From: Pseudobacter sp.
GTDB lineage: Bacteria; Bacteroidota; Bacteroidia; Chitinophagales; Chitinophagaceae
Direction: 5' to 3'
Assembly (NCBI GenBank): GCA_017849455.1
Contig: JAFIGX010000012.1
Location: 50,747 to 114,746, forward strand
DNA length: 64,000 bases
The notes beneath the pieces are model-generated. The model ran no database searches and was not told the DNA's origin. It was given only the letters and a program-made list of their open reading frames with translations. A program made the position numbers and the translations under genes. Positions within the stretch are counted from its first letter, which is position 1. Each line of letters opens with the position of its first letter. Positions 1 through 10,000 of this stretch are shown here, in pieces.

Positions 1-140
1 AACACCGTTTCTTGACAGTCATAGCTAGTTAAATTTTGGTTGAGATAAATAGTGTATTCGTTACCGATAAACAACAATCAAACTAAAATTGCTAAAAAAA
101 ATAATACCATGTAAGACTAAAAAAATGGTGGGTGGATAAA

Positions 141-237
141 CAAACGTTTGCAGCAACCAGGCAATCGATTGCGCGATTTATGCACCTGACCGTTAGCCGC
201 TGATTCCCTCCTGTAGCCGGTTTGCGCAAACGATTGC
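141..237. promoter_or_regulatory. Cluster of LacI-type operator-like palindromes
   Basis: Three similar sites lie in the 5' region of the DUF3472 gene: CAAACGTTTG (141-150, perfect palindrome), GCAATCGATTGC (161-172, perfect) and GCAAACGATTGC (226-237, near-perfect). A further perfect palindrome TTTGCGCAAA (221-230) overlaps the third. The first two centres are about 21 bp apart, two helical turns. LacI-family regulators typically bind such palindromes with a central CG, so LacI-type control is a reasonable inference. Whether the target is the gene starting near 315 or one beyond the left edge cannot be decided here. Confidence 0.45.
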
Positions 238-314
238 CGTTATTATTGATAAACAATAGGATTATATTTATTGCCGCGGAACTGATCATCCAACAACTCA
301 TTCATCTACTTTAT

Positions 315-1601
315 ATGAAATGGATACTTCTATTGTCGGGCATTATTGCAGGCATCTATTCAGTCAAATCGCCGGAGGGAGGTATTACTATTCATCTTCC
401 CCTGGCTGGTAATACCTGGGTATCACAGGGTTCGTCGAAGCAGTCAATGATCACTGATGCCGGTATCGGGAACTGGTCCGATGCCAATGCCCAATTCGAT
501 ACTTACCTGCGCATTACGCAGCCGGGCTCTTTCAAAGTGAGCCTGAAAGCAAAGGCCAGCGGAGAGAGCAGATTGCAGGTGACCATCGATGGTATATCGA
601 AGACCGTAACGGTCAGGAGCAGTGATTATGACATGGTGGATGCCGGCAGATGGACAGTAAAGGATACCGGCTATCTCAGGATCAGGCTGAGCGGGCTCTC
701 CAGAACAGGGGCCAGGTTTGCCGATGTGAGCGAGTATGCGATCAGTGGTTCAGCCATCGATGAAAAAACAGCATTTGTAAAGAACAATGAAGGGAATTTT
801 TTCTATTGGGGACGCCGCGGTCCTTCCGTGCATCTGAATTTCCCATTTGCCGACAGTATCAAAGCACAGTGGTTCTATAATGAGATCACTGTACCTGCCG
901 GACAGGATATCATAGGATCTTATTTCATGGCCAATGGATTTGGAGAAGGTTATTTCGGCATACAGGTCAACTCGCCTGCGGAGAGAAGGATACTGTTCTC
1001 GGTATGGAGCCCATTTCATACAGACAATCCTGCAAGTATCCCATCCGATCAGCGTATCACACTGCTCAAAAAAGGAGAAGGGGTGTATGCAGGTGAATTC
1101 GGGAATGAAGGGTCGGGCGGACAAAGCTATCTGCGTTACTACTGGAAGGCCGGCAATACATATAAATTCTTATTGAAAGGCGAGCCCGGCAATAACGACA
1201 ACACTACTACCTATACTGCCTATTTTTTTGCGCCGGAAAAAAATACATGGATGCTCATCGCTTCTTTCAAACGCCCCAGGACCAATACCTGGCTGAAACG
1301 GTTCCATTCTTTCCTGGAGAATTTCGATCCTGAACAGGGTGATAAAACAAGAAAGGTCTTGTTCAGCAATCAATGGATCGCGGATGAAAAAGGTAAATGG
1401 ACTGAACTGAACAAAGCTGTATTCACGTACGATAATACCGCTGCGAAAAGTTATCGCATGGATTATGCAGGCGGTATAGAACAAAATGAATTCTTTCTGA
1501 AGAACTGCGGGTTCTTCAACCAGTATACATTGTACAGAACAGTATTCGAAAGACCTGCCACCGGCATGAAGCCTTCAGTTGATCTAAATCAATTACCTTA
1601 A
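315..1601 (+). CDS. Secreted DUF5077/DUF3472 domain protein
   Basis: I recognise the family but not a function. The reading frame is open from 222, but the start at 315 is preferred because it gives a short hydrophobic leader (MKWILLLSGIIAGIYS) that looks like a signal peptide; the longer version would bury it. The mature part begins with a beta-rich segment like DUF5077 (about residues 25-135), followed by a DUF3472-like region with the typical FYWGRRGPSVHLNF stretch. In Bacteroidota such proteins are exported and often sit near carbohydrate-use genes, suggesting a cell-surface or periplasmic glycan-related role, which is inference. No Shine-Dalgarno is visible. The gene stands alone, downstream of a cluster of LacI-like palindromes. 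Confidence 0.8.
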   Translation: MKWILLLSGIIAGIYSVKSPEGGITIHLPLAGNTWVSQGSSKQSMITDAGIGNWSDANAQFDTYLRITQPGSFKVSLKAKASGESRLQVTIDGISKTVTVRSSDYDMVDAGRWTVKDTGYLRIRLSGLSRTGARFADVSEYAISGSAIDEKTAFVKNNEGNFFYWGRRGPSVHLNFPFADSIKAQWFYNEITVPAGQDIIGSYFMANGFGEGYFGIQVNSPAERRILFSVWSPFHTDNPASIPSDQRITLLKKGEGVYAGEFGNEGSGGQSYLRYYWKAGNTYKFLLKGEPGNNDNTTTYTAYFFAPEKNTWMLIASFKRPRTNTWLKRFHSFLENFDPEQGDKTRKVLFSNQWIADEKGKWTELNKAVFTYDNTAAKSYRMDYAGGIEQNEFFLKNCGFFNQYTLYRTVFERPATGMKPSVDLNQLP

Positions 1602-1661
1602 ATTCTTCTACCAGTTATCCACTATGAAGGGCGTTAAATAGCAAATCAGTCGGAATTATGT

Positions 1662-1669
1662 TATATTTG
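1662..1669 (+). promoter_or_regulatory. Possible -7 element for the hybrid kinase
   Basis: TATATTTG matches the Bacteroidota -7 consensus TAnnTTTG. No clear -33 TTG is seen at the usual distance. If used, the sensor kinase mRNA would have a leader of about 220 nt, in which I see no RNA structure I can name. Confidence 0.3.
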
Positions 1670-1894
1670 GTTAACTCCAGTATGTAAAGTACAAGGCAGC
1701 ATGGGAAAGGTGACAGCGACCATGCAACCAGGCTAAACGTCCAACCAGGTTCCGATTAGAGAAATGGCCCAACAAGCCAATAGTATTATTAGGATTTACT
1801 AAACAAATGGATCTATCAGAGAAAGCAGTATCAGTATCTACTGATCTTTGCCAAATGTCCATTAATCATTAACCACCTAATTAAACTTATCGCT

Positions 1895-3661
1895 ATGTCC
1901 GCAAACTTTACGATCAGGTTTGACCTCAAAATGATCAAAGAGGTTGTTAGGGCCAGGTACACAAAACTGATAGAAAAAGGAAGCGAAGGCATCAAGGATG
2001 AACAGAAGAAAGAAATGGTAGAGCAGGTCAACCGCCTTGGACTGTTCATAGCAGCTATCCTGCTCGTCATCTTACCCATATTCCATTTCTGGTTAATACC
2101 CAACCTGCTGATCACTTTCGGCATCCTCACCTACTTTCTCCTGAATGTGGCGGCCGTTCTACTCAATCATCAACAACATTACCGCAGTGCCGCTTCCCTG
2201 TTATTCATCGTGCAATGTGCCGCGGTCCTGTATTTCGGCAGGCTCCTGGGATCTGTTCTCCAATTGCAGTTCATGGTTTTCTTTCTGATCGCCATCAATT
2301 ACCAGGTCTTCCGCCAGCAAGCAAGCCGGGTGGCTGGGATGATCACGTCAATTCTTGTGCTGGCCGCCCTGCAGTTCTCTTACTCCATTTATCCGCCGGT
2401 CATACCACTTGAAAGGGGATATACTACACATATCGTTGAATTCATAGCGATCATGGATGTGGTGGTCGTGTTACTGATCACCAATCCTTATGTGAGAAGC
2501 AGAGATGAGAAATTCGAATTGAAGAAGGCCAACAGGGTCATCAAAATGTTCGTGGCACAGATCACCCATGAGATCCGTTCGCCATTGAATGCCATCGGGC
2601 TGATCTCCAGGCTCATGAAAAAAGAGATCAAAAAAGATCCTCAATTCAAAAGCCTCGAGCCGTATGCGGATATGCTGATCGTTGGCAGCAATACCACCCG
2701 TACCATCGTGAACAATGTGCTCGATATGGCCCAGATCGAAGCCGGTAAGGTAGAGCAGGGTTTCGAACAGACATTTTTCGTGAAGCCGTTTTTCACCAAA
2801 CTGATCGATGTGAGCAAGATCATTGCGCAATCCAGGAATATGCGCATCCGCCTCCTGATCGATCAAATGCCTTCCCTGATCACCAGCGATCCCCTCAAGC
2901 TGAACCAGATCATGAATAACCTGCTGTCGAACGCCATTAAATACGGCAAGAAAGACAGTACCATCACCGTTACCGTCAGCAAACACGATGACCAATCCTG
3001 GACGATCGAAGTTAAAAATCCCGCTACTCCTATTGCAGCCGAACGACTGAACACGCTATTCGATCCGTTCGTTACGGGTAAATCGAATTTCACCGAAGGC
3101 ACCGGCCTTGGACTGTATATCGTCAGGAACAAAGTGCTTTCGATGAATGGCGCCATCAACGCCGACAATACCACAGACCAATACGTGGTGTTCACCATCA
3201 CCCTTCCCCTGCTCGTCGGCAAGAGCAAGGATGTAGAGCCTGAGGAAGAAGAAGAAGAGCTCATGGACCTCTGCAATACACGGGTGCTCATCGCTGAAGA
3301 TGAGCCTATCAATGCCCGTGCCCTCTCGCTTTGCCTGGAAGATATGGGATGCCATATCGATATTGCGAAGAACGGAAAAGAACTGATCAGTAAGGCGCTC
3401 ACCACTGCGCCGGATATCATTATGATGGATTACCACATGCCGCTCATGAACGGTGAGATCGCCATGCGGCACCTCAAAGACGATCCCCTGCTGAAGAATA
3501 TCCCTGTGATCGTCACCACCGGTGATATCTTTACCGAATCGCTCGACAGGCTGCTGGAGGCCGGCGCCGACGGCTATATCGCCAAGCCTATCGAGGCCAA
3601 ACCTTTGCAGAGAGTACTCAGCAAACATCTGTACCAGAAGAATGACGAGTTACAGGAATGA
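1895..3661 (+). CDS. Membrane hybrid sensor histidine kinase / response regulator
   Basis: The N-terminal part (about residues 45-200) holds roughly six hydrophobic membrane segments and no recognisable periplasmic sensor domain, so the stimulus is probably sensed in or at the membrane. It is followed by a HisKA domain with the phosphoacceptor His225 in THEIRSPLNAIG, then a HATPase_c domain with the N box (NNLLSNAIKYGK) and the G box (GTGLGLYIV). An acidic linker of glutamates leads into a C-terminal receiver domain with the acidic pair in IAEDEP and phosphoacceptor Asp512 in MMDYHMP. There is no DNA-binding output domain, so the signal must pass to another protein by phosphorelay or act by protein contact. 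No partner regulator or His-phosphotransfer gene is adjacent. Confidence 0.93.
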   Translation: MSANFTIRFDLKMIKEVVRARYTKLIEKGSEGIKDEQKKEMVEQVNRLGLFIAAILLVILPIFHFWLIPNLLITFGILTYFLLNVAAVLLNHQQHYRSAASLLFIVQCAAVLYFGRLLGSVLQLQFMVFFLIAINYQVFRQQASRVAGMITSILVLAALQFSYSIYPPVIPLERGYTTHIVEFIAIMDVVVVLLITNPYVRSRDEKFELKKANRVIKMFVAQITHEIRSPLNAIGLISRLMKKEIKKDPQFKSLEPYADMLIVGSNTTRTIVNNVLDMAQIEAGKVEQGFEQTFFVKPFFTKLIDVSKIIAQSRNMRIRLLIDQMPSLITSDPLKLNQIMNNLLSNAIKYGKKDSTITVTVSKHDDQSWTIEVKNPATPIAAERLNTLFDPFVTGKSNFTEGTGLGLYIVRNKVLSMNGAINADNTTDQYVVFTITLPLLVGKSKDVEPEEEEEELMDLCNTRVLIAEDEPINARALSLCLEDMGCHIDIAKNGKELISKALTTAPDIIMMDYHMPLMNGEIAMRHLKDDPLLKNIPVIVTTGDIFTESLDRLLEAGADGYIAKPIEAKPLQRVLSKHLYQKNDELQE

Positions 3662-3671
3662 GCAGGCGCTT

Positions 3672-4802
3672 CTAAACAACGGCTACCTTTTTCTCACCCG
3701 ACAGTTGGGTCTCCTTCCAGATCGATCCTGGGCGCTTGTATCGCCTGGTATATACCTGCCACATCCAGGATGCCTGTACGATCTTTTCCAGTGTTCGCAA
3801 ATGTTTTTCGATCGCCTGTACCTGTTCTGCATCTTCCAGTTGGGGCAGCCTCTCACGAATACCTTCTACCAGCCCGGTAAAATCGATCAACACATTACGC
3901 ACGATATTGGCGGCATGGCCGATCGTTTCAATGAATGACCATTCAGGGTTGTTGAAAGCCACCGCCATCACGAGATTGCAATCCGCGTTATTGTCGATCA
4001 CTTCCTTCTCGAAGGAGAAAAGGTCATTGGTGAGGCATCCGAACAAGGCGCAGGCACGATGTGCCCTTCGCATCCAGGCATCCATCTTCACTTCCGCCAG
4101 CCAGTTCCAGTCCAAAAACCTGTTATCACTGTATTCAGCCAGCGAAATGATATGCGGCATGCCCGATGTATGCTTTCGGATACTGATATATTCATCTACC
4201 GTAGGCAGGTAACCGAGTGCTGCTGCTGAATTGTCTTTATGCGTCACTTCAATATGATAGGAATATAATTTCAGGAATTCCACGAACCAGGGCAATGGGG
4301 AGATATCGCGTATTTCAGCCAGCATCTCCGCATTGGCCAGCTCCACCCCATGCGATCCGGGAAGGATCTGCAGTTCTTCATCGATGGTGATCATCCGTTG
4401 AATGATCTGCCGGGCTGCTGACTGTTTATCCCGGTCGAGGTATTTGAAAAGCTCGCGGCCCATGGTATCGTTGAGGTAATAATCAGTGGCCAGGTTCTTC
4501 ACCAGGGCAGTGGCGCGCACGAAATCGGCATCGGGAAACAGGAAGAGCGCACTGGTAACATAGTGCCTGGCATTGGGAAGCCATATACCATAACGTTCCC
4601 CGAATTCCTGCACCAGGTTCACCAGTTCAGGCGTTTTCGGGTGTGGCTCGTAGGTAGAACAGTACTCTTCGAGGTTGAACTGATCGTGATTAAAGAGATC
4701 GAGCAGGGAGAAAGAGGTAAGGTCTTTCAAGGCGGCGTAGTCCTGCTGGATGCGGACAAGGGCAATACGGGTTGCCACCTGAACGGAATGTTCATGTTTC
4801 AT
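3672..4802 (-). CDS. Class I terpene synthase family protein
   Basis: The 376-residue protein is almost wholly alpha-helical in character and has the length of bacterial class I terpene cyclases. It carries a clear NSE metal-binding triad, NDLFSFEKE, with Asn259, Ser263 and Glu267. The first aspartate-rich motif is not the usual DDxxD/E: at the expected place stands DYYLNDTMGRE (Asp107 to about Glu116). Class I enzymes ionise a prenyl diphosphate with three Mg ions bound by these motifs. The frame is open to 4862, but the start at 4802 is preferred because translation from there begins MKHEHSVQ without a spurious hydrophobic lead. It converges on the hybrid kinase with only 10 bp between. No prenyl diphosphate synthase or P450 is adjacent, so the product cannot be guessed. 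Confidence 0.85.
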   Translation of the reverse strand: MKHEHSVQVATRIALVRIQQDYAALKDLTSFSLLDLFNHDQFNLEEYCSTYEPHPKTPELVNLVQEFGERYGIWLPNARHYVTSALFLFPDADFVRATALVKNLATDYYLNDTMGRELFKYLDRDKQSAARQIIQRMITIDEELQILPGSHGVELANAEMLAEIRDISPLPWFVEFLKLYSYHIEVTHKDNSAAALGYLPTVDEYISIRKHTSGMPHIISLAEYSDNRFLDWNWLAEVKMDAWMRRAHRACALFGCLTNDLFSFEKEVIDNNADCNLVMAVAFNNPEWSFIETIGHAANIVRNVLIDFTGLVEGIRERLPQLEDAEQVQAIEKHLRTLEKIVQASWMWQVYTRRYKRPGSIWKETQLSGEKKVAVV

Positions 4803-5149
4803 AATACAAGGTTTAATGATTAATAGTATGTATAAACAGTATATAGCTGTTTCACCAAGCATGTTGAACAGCCATATTCAATCTATCGTTGACAAAGAAA
4901 AGTTCTGCCAGGGATGGGATCTTTACAGAGGGAGGAGAAGATACTATCGAAACAAATTTCCAGCTAAAAACCGAGATTCGATGGCTGAAGGAAGAGATTA
5001 AATTTGGAAAAGAAATGTGTCTTTCCGGGAAGCAGAAGTGTCTGGGAAAGGAACAGCATTGAGGTGGTTTACCAGGACCGGCTGTTGCACTTCTAACATA
5101 TTTTAATATTTTTATCCAATTATTCCCGCATTCACCGATACGCAGTTAC
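4803..5149. other. Intergenic region between divergent terpene synthase and sigma genes
   Basis: About 350 bp separating divergently read genes, so it must hold both promoters. A 61-codon open frame (4816-5001, plus strand) is present but its composition is unlike a protein I recognise and I do not call it a gene. The part before the sigma gene is AT-rich. No operator or hairpin stands out. Confidence 0.5.
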
Positions 5150-5719
5150 ATGCACATAAGTAAAGCCCATGATGGTCCCTTCAGTCTTGCCAGTCTCGAT
5201 ATCCGGGAATTCGAATCCCTGTTCCAACAGTATTATCGATGGCTTTGCCTCCTTTGTTTCAGGATCACCGGTAACTGGAATGAAGCAGAGGATATCGTGC
5301 AGGATTTCTTTGCCCGCTGCTGGCAGAACAGGGATTCCATCGCCATCCGGGAATCGTGGAAAGCCTTTGCGGCACGCTCGGTGAAGAATGCGGCGCTCAA
5401 CCAGATCAGGAAAGAAAATATCCGGCATAAGCACGAAACAGCTTCCCAACACAATACAGAAGCAGAACAAGAAGATACAGGCGTTGAAGCGGAAGAAGAA
5501 CAGCGTTATCTCGATCTGCTGGCAGCCATTGACCGATTACCGGAACAACGCCGGAAGATATTCATACTGAGCCGCCGCCCGGACATGCGCTATGCGGATA
5601 TTGCCTCTCTAATGGGCATTTCCGTGAATACCGTGAAAATGCACGTACGCCTATCCTACCAGGAATTGCGCAAAGTATTGAACAGCGCCCTCGTTTTTTT
5701 TTATTTTTTTATTAAATAA
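5150..5719 (+). CDS. ECF-type RNA polymerase sigma factor (FecI-like)
   Basis: The 189-residue protein has a sigma-70 region 2 (about residues 20-70, with AEDIVQDFFARCW, the core-binding and -10-recognising helix) and a region 4 helix-turn-helix (about 125-180, RYADIASLMGISVNTVKMHV). Regions 1 and 3 are absent, as in ECF sigmas. It directs RNA polymerase to target promoters once released by its anti-sigma factor, here almost certainly the FecR protein 54 bp downstream. The 3' end is odd: runs of nine and seven T encode a hydrophobic tail (FFYFFIK), which may allow slippage or act as a weak terminator. The sigma/FecR/SusC(STN) order is the standard Bacteroidota trans-envelope switch. Confidence 0.95.
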   Translation: MHISKAHDGPFSLASLDIREFESLFQQYYRWLCLLCFRITGNWNEAEDIVQDFFARCWQNRDSIAIRESWKAFAARSVKNAALNQIRKENIRHKHETASQHNTEAEQEDTGVEAEEEQRYLDLLAAIDRLPEQRRKIFILSRRPDMRYADIASLMGISVNTVKMHVRLSYQELRKVLNSALVFFYFFIK

Positions 5720-5773
5720 CCGGGAAAAGGATACACCCTATTGCCAAATCATTTTGTCATATCATGGTAGTTT

Positions 5774-7000
5774 ATGGAACAGGAACAATTCAATATTGAC
5801 TGGGAAAAGCTGGAAGCGATCCTGGAGAAGCCGGAACAGGAGCGGGTTTCACTGATCGCACCATTGTTGCCGGAAGAAAGGAAAGCCCTGGAACAATTGC
5901 AGCAGTTGAGAGGAGATGCGTTGTTTACAGGGGCCCTTCAACTGGATACGCAACAGGCCTGGAAGAAAACTTTTGGCGCCATCGGCAAAACATCCATAAA
6001 GCCTGTGTGGAACTTCCGGCATCAATGGAGAAGATGGGTGGCCGCTGCCTGCCTGCTCATCCTGGCCGGGGCCGCCTGGTTATTGTGGCGCGACCGCCCC
6101 GCAGGGATCATGCGTGAGCAGTCTATCCAGGAAGGACTGGCTGGGCATATCCCATCTTCAAAGATCCAACTGATCACTGCTAGTGGTAAGACCATTGAGG
6201 TAGATTCATTACAACAGTTCAGGGAAAAGGATGGCACTTCCATCCACATGCAGGAAGGGACCATGACCTACCATCAGGCCGGCGCCTCTCATACACCCGG
6301 CATCGACACAACAGCCGGCGCATTGATGAATACCCTGATCGTTCCCCGTGGCTACCTGCAATCACTGGTACTGTCGGATGGAACGAAAGTATGGCTCAAT
6401 GCCGACAGCAGGATCATCTTTCCCGTTCGCTTCGATAAGAAGGAAAGACGGGTATCCATACAAGGGGAAGCTTATTTTGAAGTGAAGCCTGGTGCTCAAC
6501 AGCCTTTCATCGTGTCGGTGCATACGTCCGGACACACGGTGCAAAACACCAGCCCCGATGCAGAAGTGCAGGTGCTGGGCACCTCCTTCAATGTGAAAGC
6601 CTACGGTAATACTATTTATACCACACTGGCCACCGGCAGTGTGCTGTTCAGGCCTTCAACGGGCAGGTCTGTACAATTATCGCCCGACCACCAGGTCATG
6701 TACAATACCCAATCAGGTACGAATATCCTTCAGAATGTATCTGCCGTTGATCATACCGCCTGGCGAAACGACGAGTTGGTGATGAATAAAATGACCATGG
6801 CCGAGCTGGCCGAATTGCTGGAAAGAAGATACGATGTACAGATCAGTTTCAGTGATGAATCGCTGAAGCATATTCAATACAATGCTGCCCTTCACCTGAC
6901 ACCGCAGGTAGCAGACATGCTCGAAAACCTGGAGCAGACGGGCCTTGTACGCTTCGCCGTCAGGGACAGGAAGATCACGGTGATGCCCTATGAAAAATAA
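5774..7000 (+). CDS. FecR family anti-sigma factor / signal relay
   Basis: A single-pass inner-membrane protein of 408 residues: a cytoplasmic N-terminus of about 87 residues that should bind the sigma factor, one membrane helix (WVAAACLLILAGAAWLLW, about 88-106), a periplasmic FecR domain (about 185-290, with VPRGYLQSLVLSDGTKVWLN) and a C-terminal DUF4974-type domain (about 325-408). In the FecIR model the periplasmic part receives a signal from the N-terminal STN domain of a loaded TonB-dependent receptor and then frees the sigma factor. The receptor is encoded 99 bp downstream. All parts are present and nothing is truncated. Confidence 0.95.
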   Translation: MEQEQFNIDWEKLEAILEKPEQERVSLIAPLLPEERKALEQLQQLRGDALFTGALQLDTQQAWKKTFGAIGKTSIKPVWNFRHQWRRWVAAACLLILAGAAWLLWRDRPAGIMREQSIQEGLAGHIPSSKIQLITASGKTIEVDSLQQFREKDGTSIHMQEGTMTYHQAGASHTPGIDTTAGALMNTLIVPRGYLQSLVLSDGTKVWLNADSRIIFPVRFDKKERRVSIQGEAYFEVKPGAQQPFIVSVHTSGHTVQNTSPDAEVQVLGTSFNVKAYGNTIYTTLATGSVLFRPSTGRSVQLSPDHQVMYNTQSGTNILQNVSAVDHTAWRNDELVMNKMTMAELAELLERRYDVQISFSDESLKHIQYNAALHLTPQVADMLENLEQTGLVRFAVRDRKITVMPYEK

Positions 7001-7099
7001 TTGCTGAACGTAACGCTACCGCGGACCCGGCCTCCTGGCCTTGTCCATCCATCATAGACCTTTCCGACCATTTATTGTACCGAACTAAATCTGTTTATT

Positions 7100-10000
7100 A
7101 TGAGGATCAACTTTCTCATCAGGGGCCTCCATGCCCGGCTGCTAAACCGGTCACTGATCATTCCATTGCTCGCATTGCTCTTATTCCTGCATCATCCGGC
7201 CCATGCGCAGGACCCATCGCCGGGTAACCAGCGGGTGACCCTGAAGGTCGACAATGCCTCTATCGAGGAAGTCTTGAAAATGCTTCGCAAGGTGGTGAAA
7301 CTGCAATTCATCATCGATGCAGGCGTATCGGGCAAATCCAAAAGCGCCCCGCTCAATATGGTGAATGCCCCGCTATCTGAAGTGCTCGACAAAATGCTTA
7401 CCGGTACAGGACTTGAATACGTGATCAACAAGAACGTAGTAGTCATCCGGAAAAAAATCACACCACAGGCGCAGGAACCGGCCGGTGCCTGGCGTGCATA
7501 TATTCCCGTTACCATCCTCGTAAAAAACGAAGAGGGCGATCCCTTGCAGGGAGCTACCGTGGCAGATGCTTCCGACCTCTCCAGGGCAGGGATTACCGAT
7601 GCAAAAGGACAGTTCATCCTTTCCATGCTGCCGGCATCGAAAGTTCGTATCTCCTTTATCGGCTACGAGCCGCAAACCGTGCCTGTCAATGAACACAAGC
7701 CTGTCATCGTGGCGCTGAAGAACAGCCAGAAAGCTGAAGAAGAAGTAGTGATCACCGGCTTTCAGAACCTGCGCAAATGGGAATCTGTCGGCTCTACCTA
7801 TAAAGTGAAAGGAGAAGATGTAAGGATCGCCGGGATACCGAGGGTCGATATCGCACTGCAGGGACAGATACCCGGCGTAAGTATCACCATCCCCAACGGA
7901 ACGGTGGGTTCCAACCCGAAGATCCGTATACGGGGCACTTCCACGCTGATGGGTAACCGGGAACCTGTTTGGGTGGTGGACGGGATCATCCGTGAAGACC
8001 CCTTCCCTTTCAAGAACCAGAATCTCGATGATATCCTCAATGCGGCCGACAGGGCATCGATGCTGGCCGGCCTCAGCATCACCGGGAATGGCATTGCAGG
8101 GTTGAATCCTGATGATATCGAGGATATTACTTTTCTCAAGGATGCTTCGGCAACGGCCCTGTACGGCGTGCGCGCCGCAAATGGAGTGATCGTGATCACT
8201 ACCAAAAAAGGAAAGGCAGGTCGCACCAATATCAATTTCCGTTCGGACTGGAGCGTTACACAAAAACCTTCCTACCGGCAAACAGACCTGATGAACTCGG
8301 CTCAACGGGTAGCCCTGTCAAGGGAGATGATAGAGAAAGGGATCAACTATTCCATGCCGGGCGCACAGGGTAGCTTTCCCGCTGGTTATCCATTGGATGG
8401 GCCGCAGAACGTGGGTTATGAAGGTCTGTACTACCTGCTGATCAATAAAAGCATCTCGCAACAGGAATTCAATGAAAGGGTCACCCAACTGGAAAAAAAC
8501 AATACCGACTGGTTCGATGAATTGTTCCGCCATGCCATCAACCAGAACTATACACTGAGCATCAACGGGGGGAACGATAAGAGCACTTTCTATGCCTCAT
8601 TCGGGTACAATACCACCGCCCATAGCGCGATCGGGAACGATCAGAAAAGGTTGAGCGCTTTGATGAATATGGATTACCGTCTCAATTCACGAATGCGCTG
8701 GCACGTAGGCATCAATGCATCCTCAATCAACACAAATGGATTCTATTCAACGGTGAACCCTTCCCAATATGCACTGAGCACCAACCGGGAATTGAAAGCC
8801 GATGAGTTCTATCCTGTCGGCAATAGCGCGATCAATGTCTACCTTCCCAATGGAACGCTGTCCAGCTTCATCTCCCGCCTCAATTATAATTTCAGGAACG
8901 AACGCGAACATACCGGCAATGTGGTGGATGGCAAGAATGTAAGCTTCAATACCGACCTGCAGGTTCAGATCCTGAAATCACTGAGCTGGCAAACGATGTT
9001 CGCCTATAACTTCGACAGGACCACTACACAACGATGGGCCGATGAATACTCCTATTATGTGGCGCAGGTCCGTGGCGCTAATTTCGGTGAGCTGCCCAAA
9101 GGCAGTATCTATGAACAGGCTTCGGTGCTCGCCCGCGGCGGCATACTGGAAAAAGAAGATATGAACCGCGATGGTTACCTGTTCCGAAACACCCTGAACT
9201 TCAACAAATCACTGGGACACGATCAGCAACACGATCTGAATTTCATGGGCGGTATGGAACTGCGCACCAACGAATACAAAGGCACTGCCACCAAGAATTA
9301 TGGTTATTTCCCTGACCGCGGCGATGTGATCGACTATGATTATTCGATCATCCACAATAATCTCGCCAGTGACCTGATGATCAACAAATATTATAACCGC
9401 CGTACCAACGGTCTCACCAACTTCGTATCCTATTTCGGAAGCCTCACCTATTCCTTCAACCGGAAATACACCATCAATCTCAATGGCCGCAATGATGCTT
9501 CCAACCGGTTCGGCCAGTATTCCAATGCAGGCTTCAACCCCGTATGGGCCATCGGCGCACGTTGGGATGTACTGGCGGAAAAATGGTTCCGGCAAAGGCT
9601 TACCTGGATCAATACGCTCACTGTCCGCAGTTCATTCGGCTTTCAGGGAAATATCGTGGAAACAGTCGGCCCCAACCTTATTGCGCAATACAACACGCCG
9701 GTGTATAACCCTCTTACCGGTGAAGCCTATCTCAATATCAGGTCTATGCCTTATCCCGATCTGAGAAAAGAGAAAACGCGCACCACCAATATCGGTATCG
9801 ACCTCTCCGTACTCGATAACAGGCTTTCCGTAACCTTCGATTATTATTATAAATATTCCAAAGACCTGATCTCCCTTCGCTCTGTACCCGTGGAGTACGG
9901 GACCCTGCAGATGTATGTGAATGGCAGTGATATGGTCAACAAGGGATATGATCTGTCCGTACGTGTGGTGCCTGTCAGGACAAAGGATTGGAACTGGTCA

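Noticed and set aside
4816..5001. 61-codon frame between terpene synthase and sigma genes
   Set aside because: No recognisable protein character and it lies where both promoters must be; probably chance.
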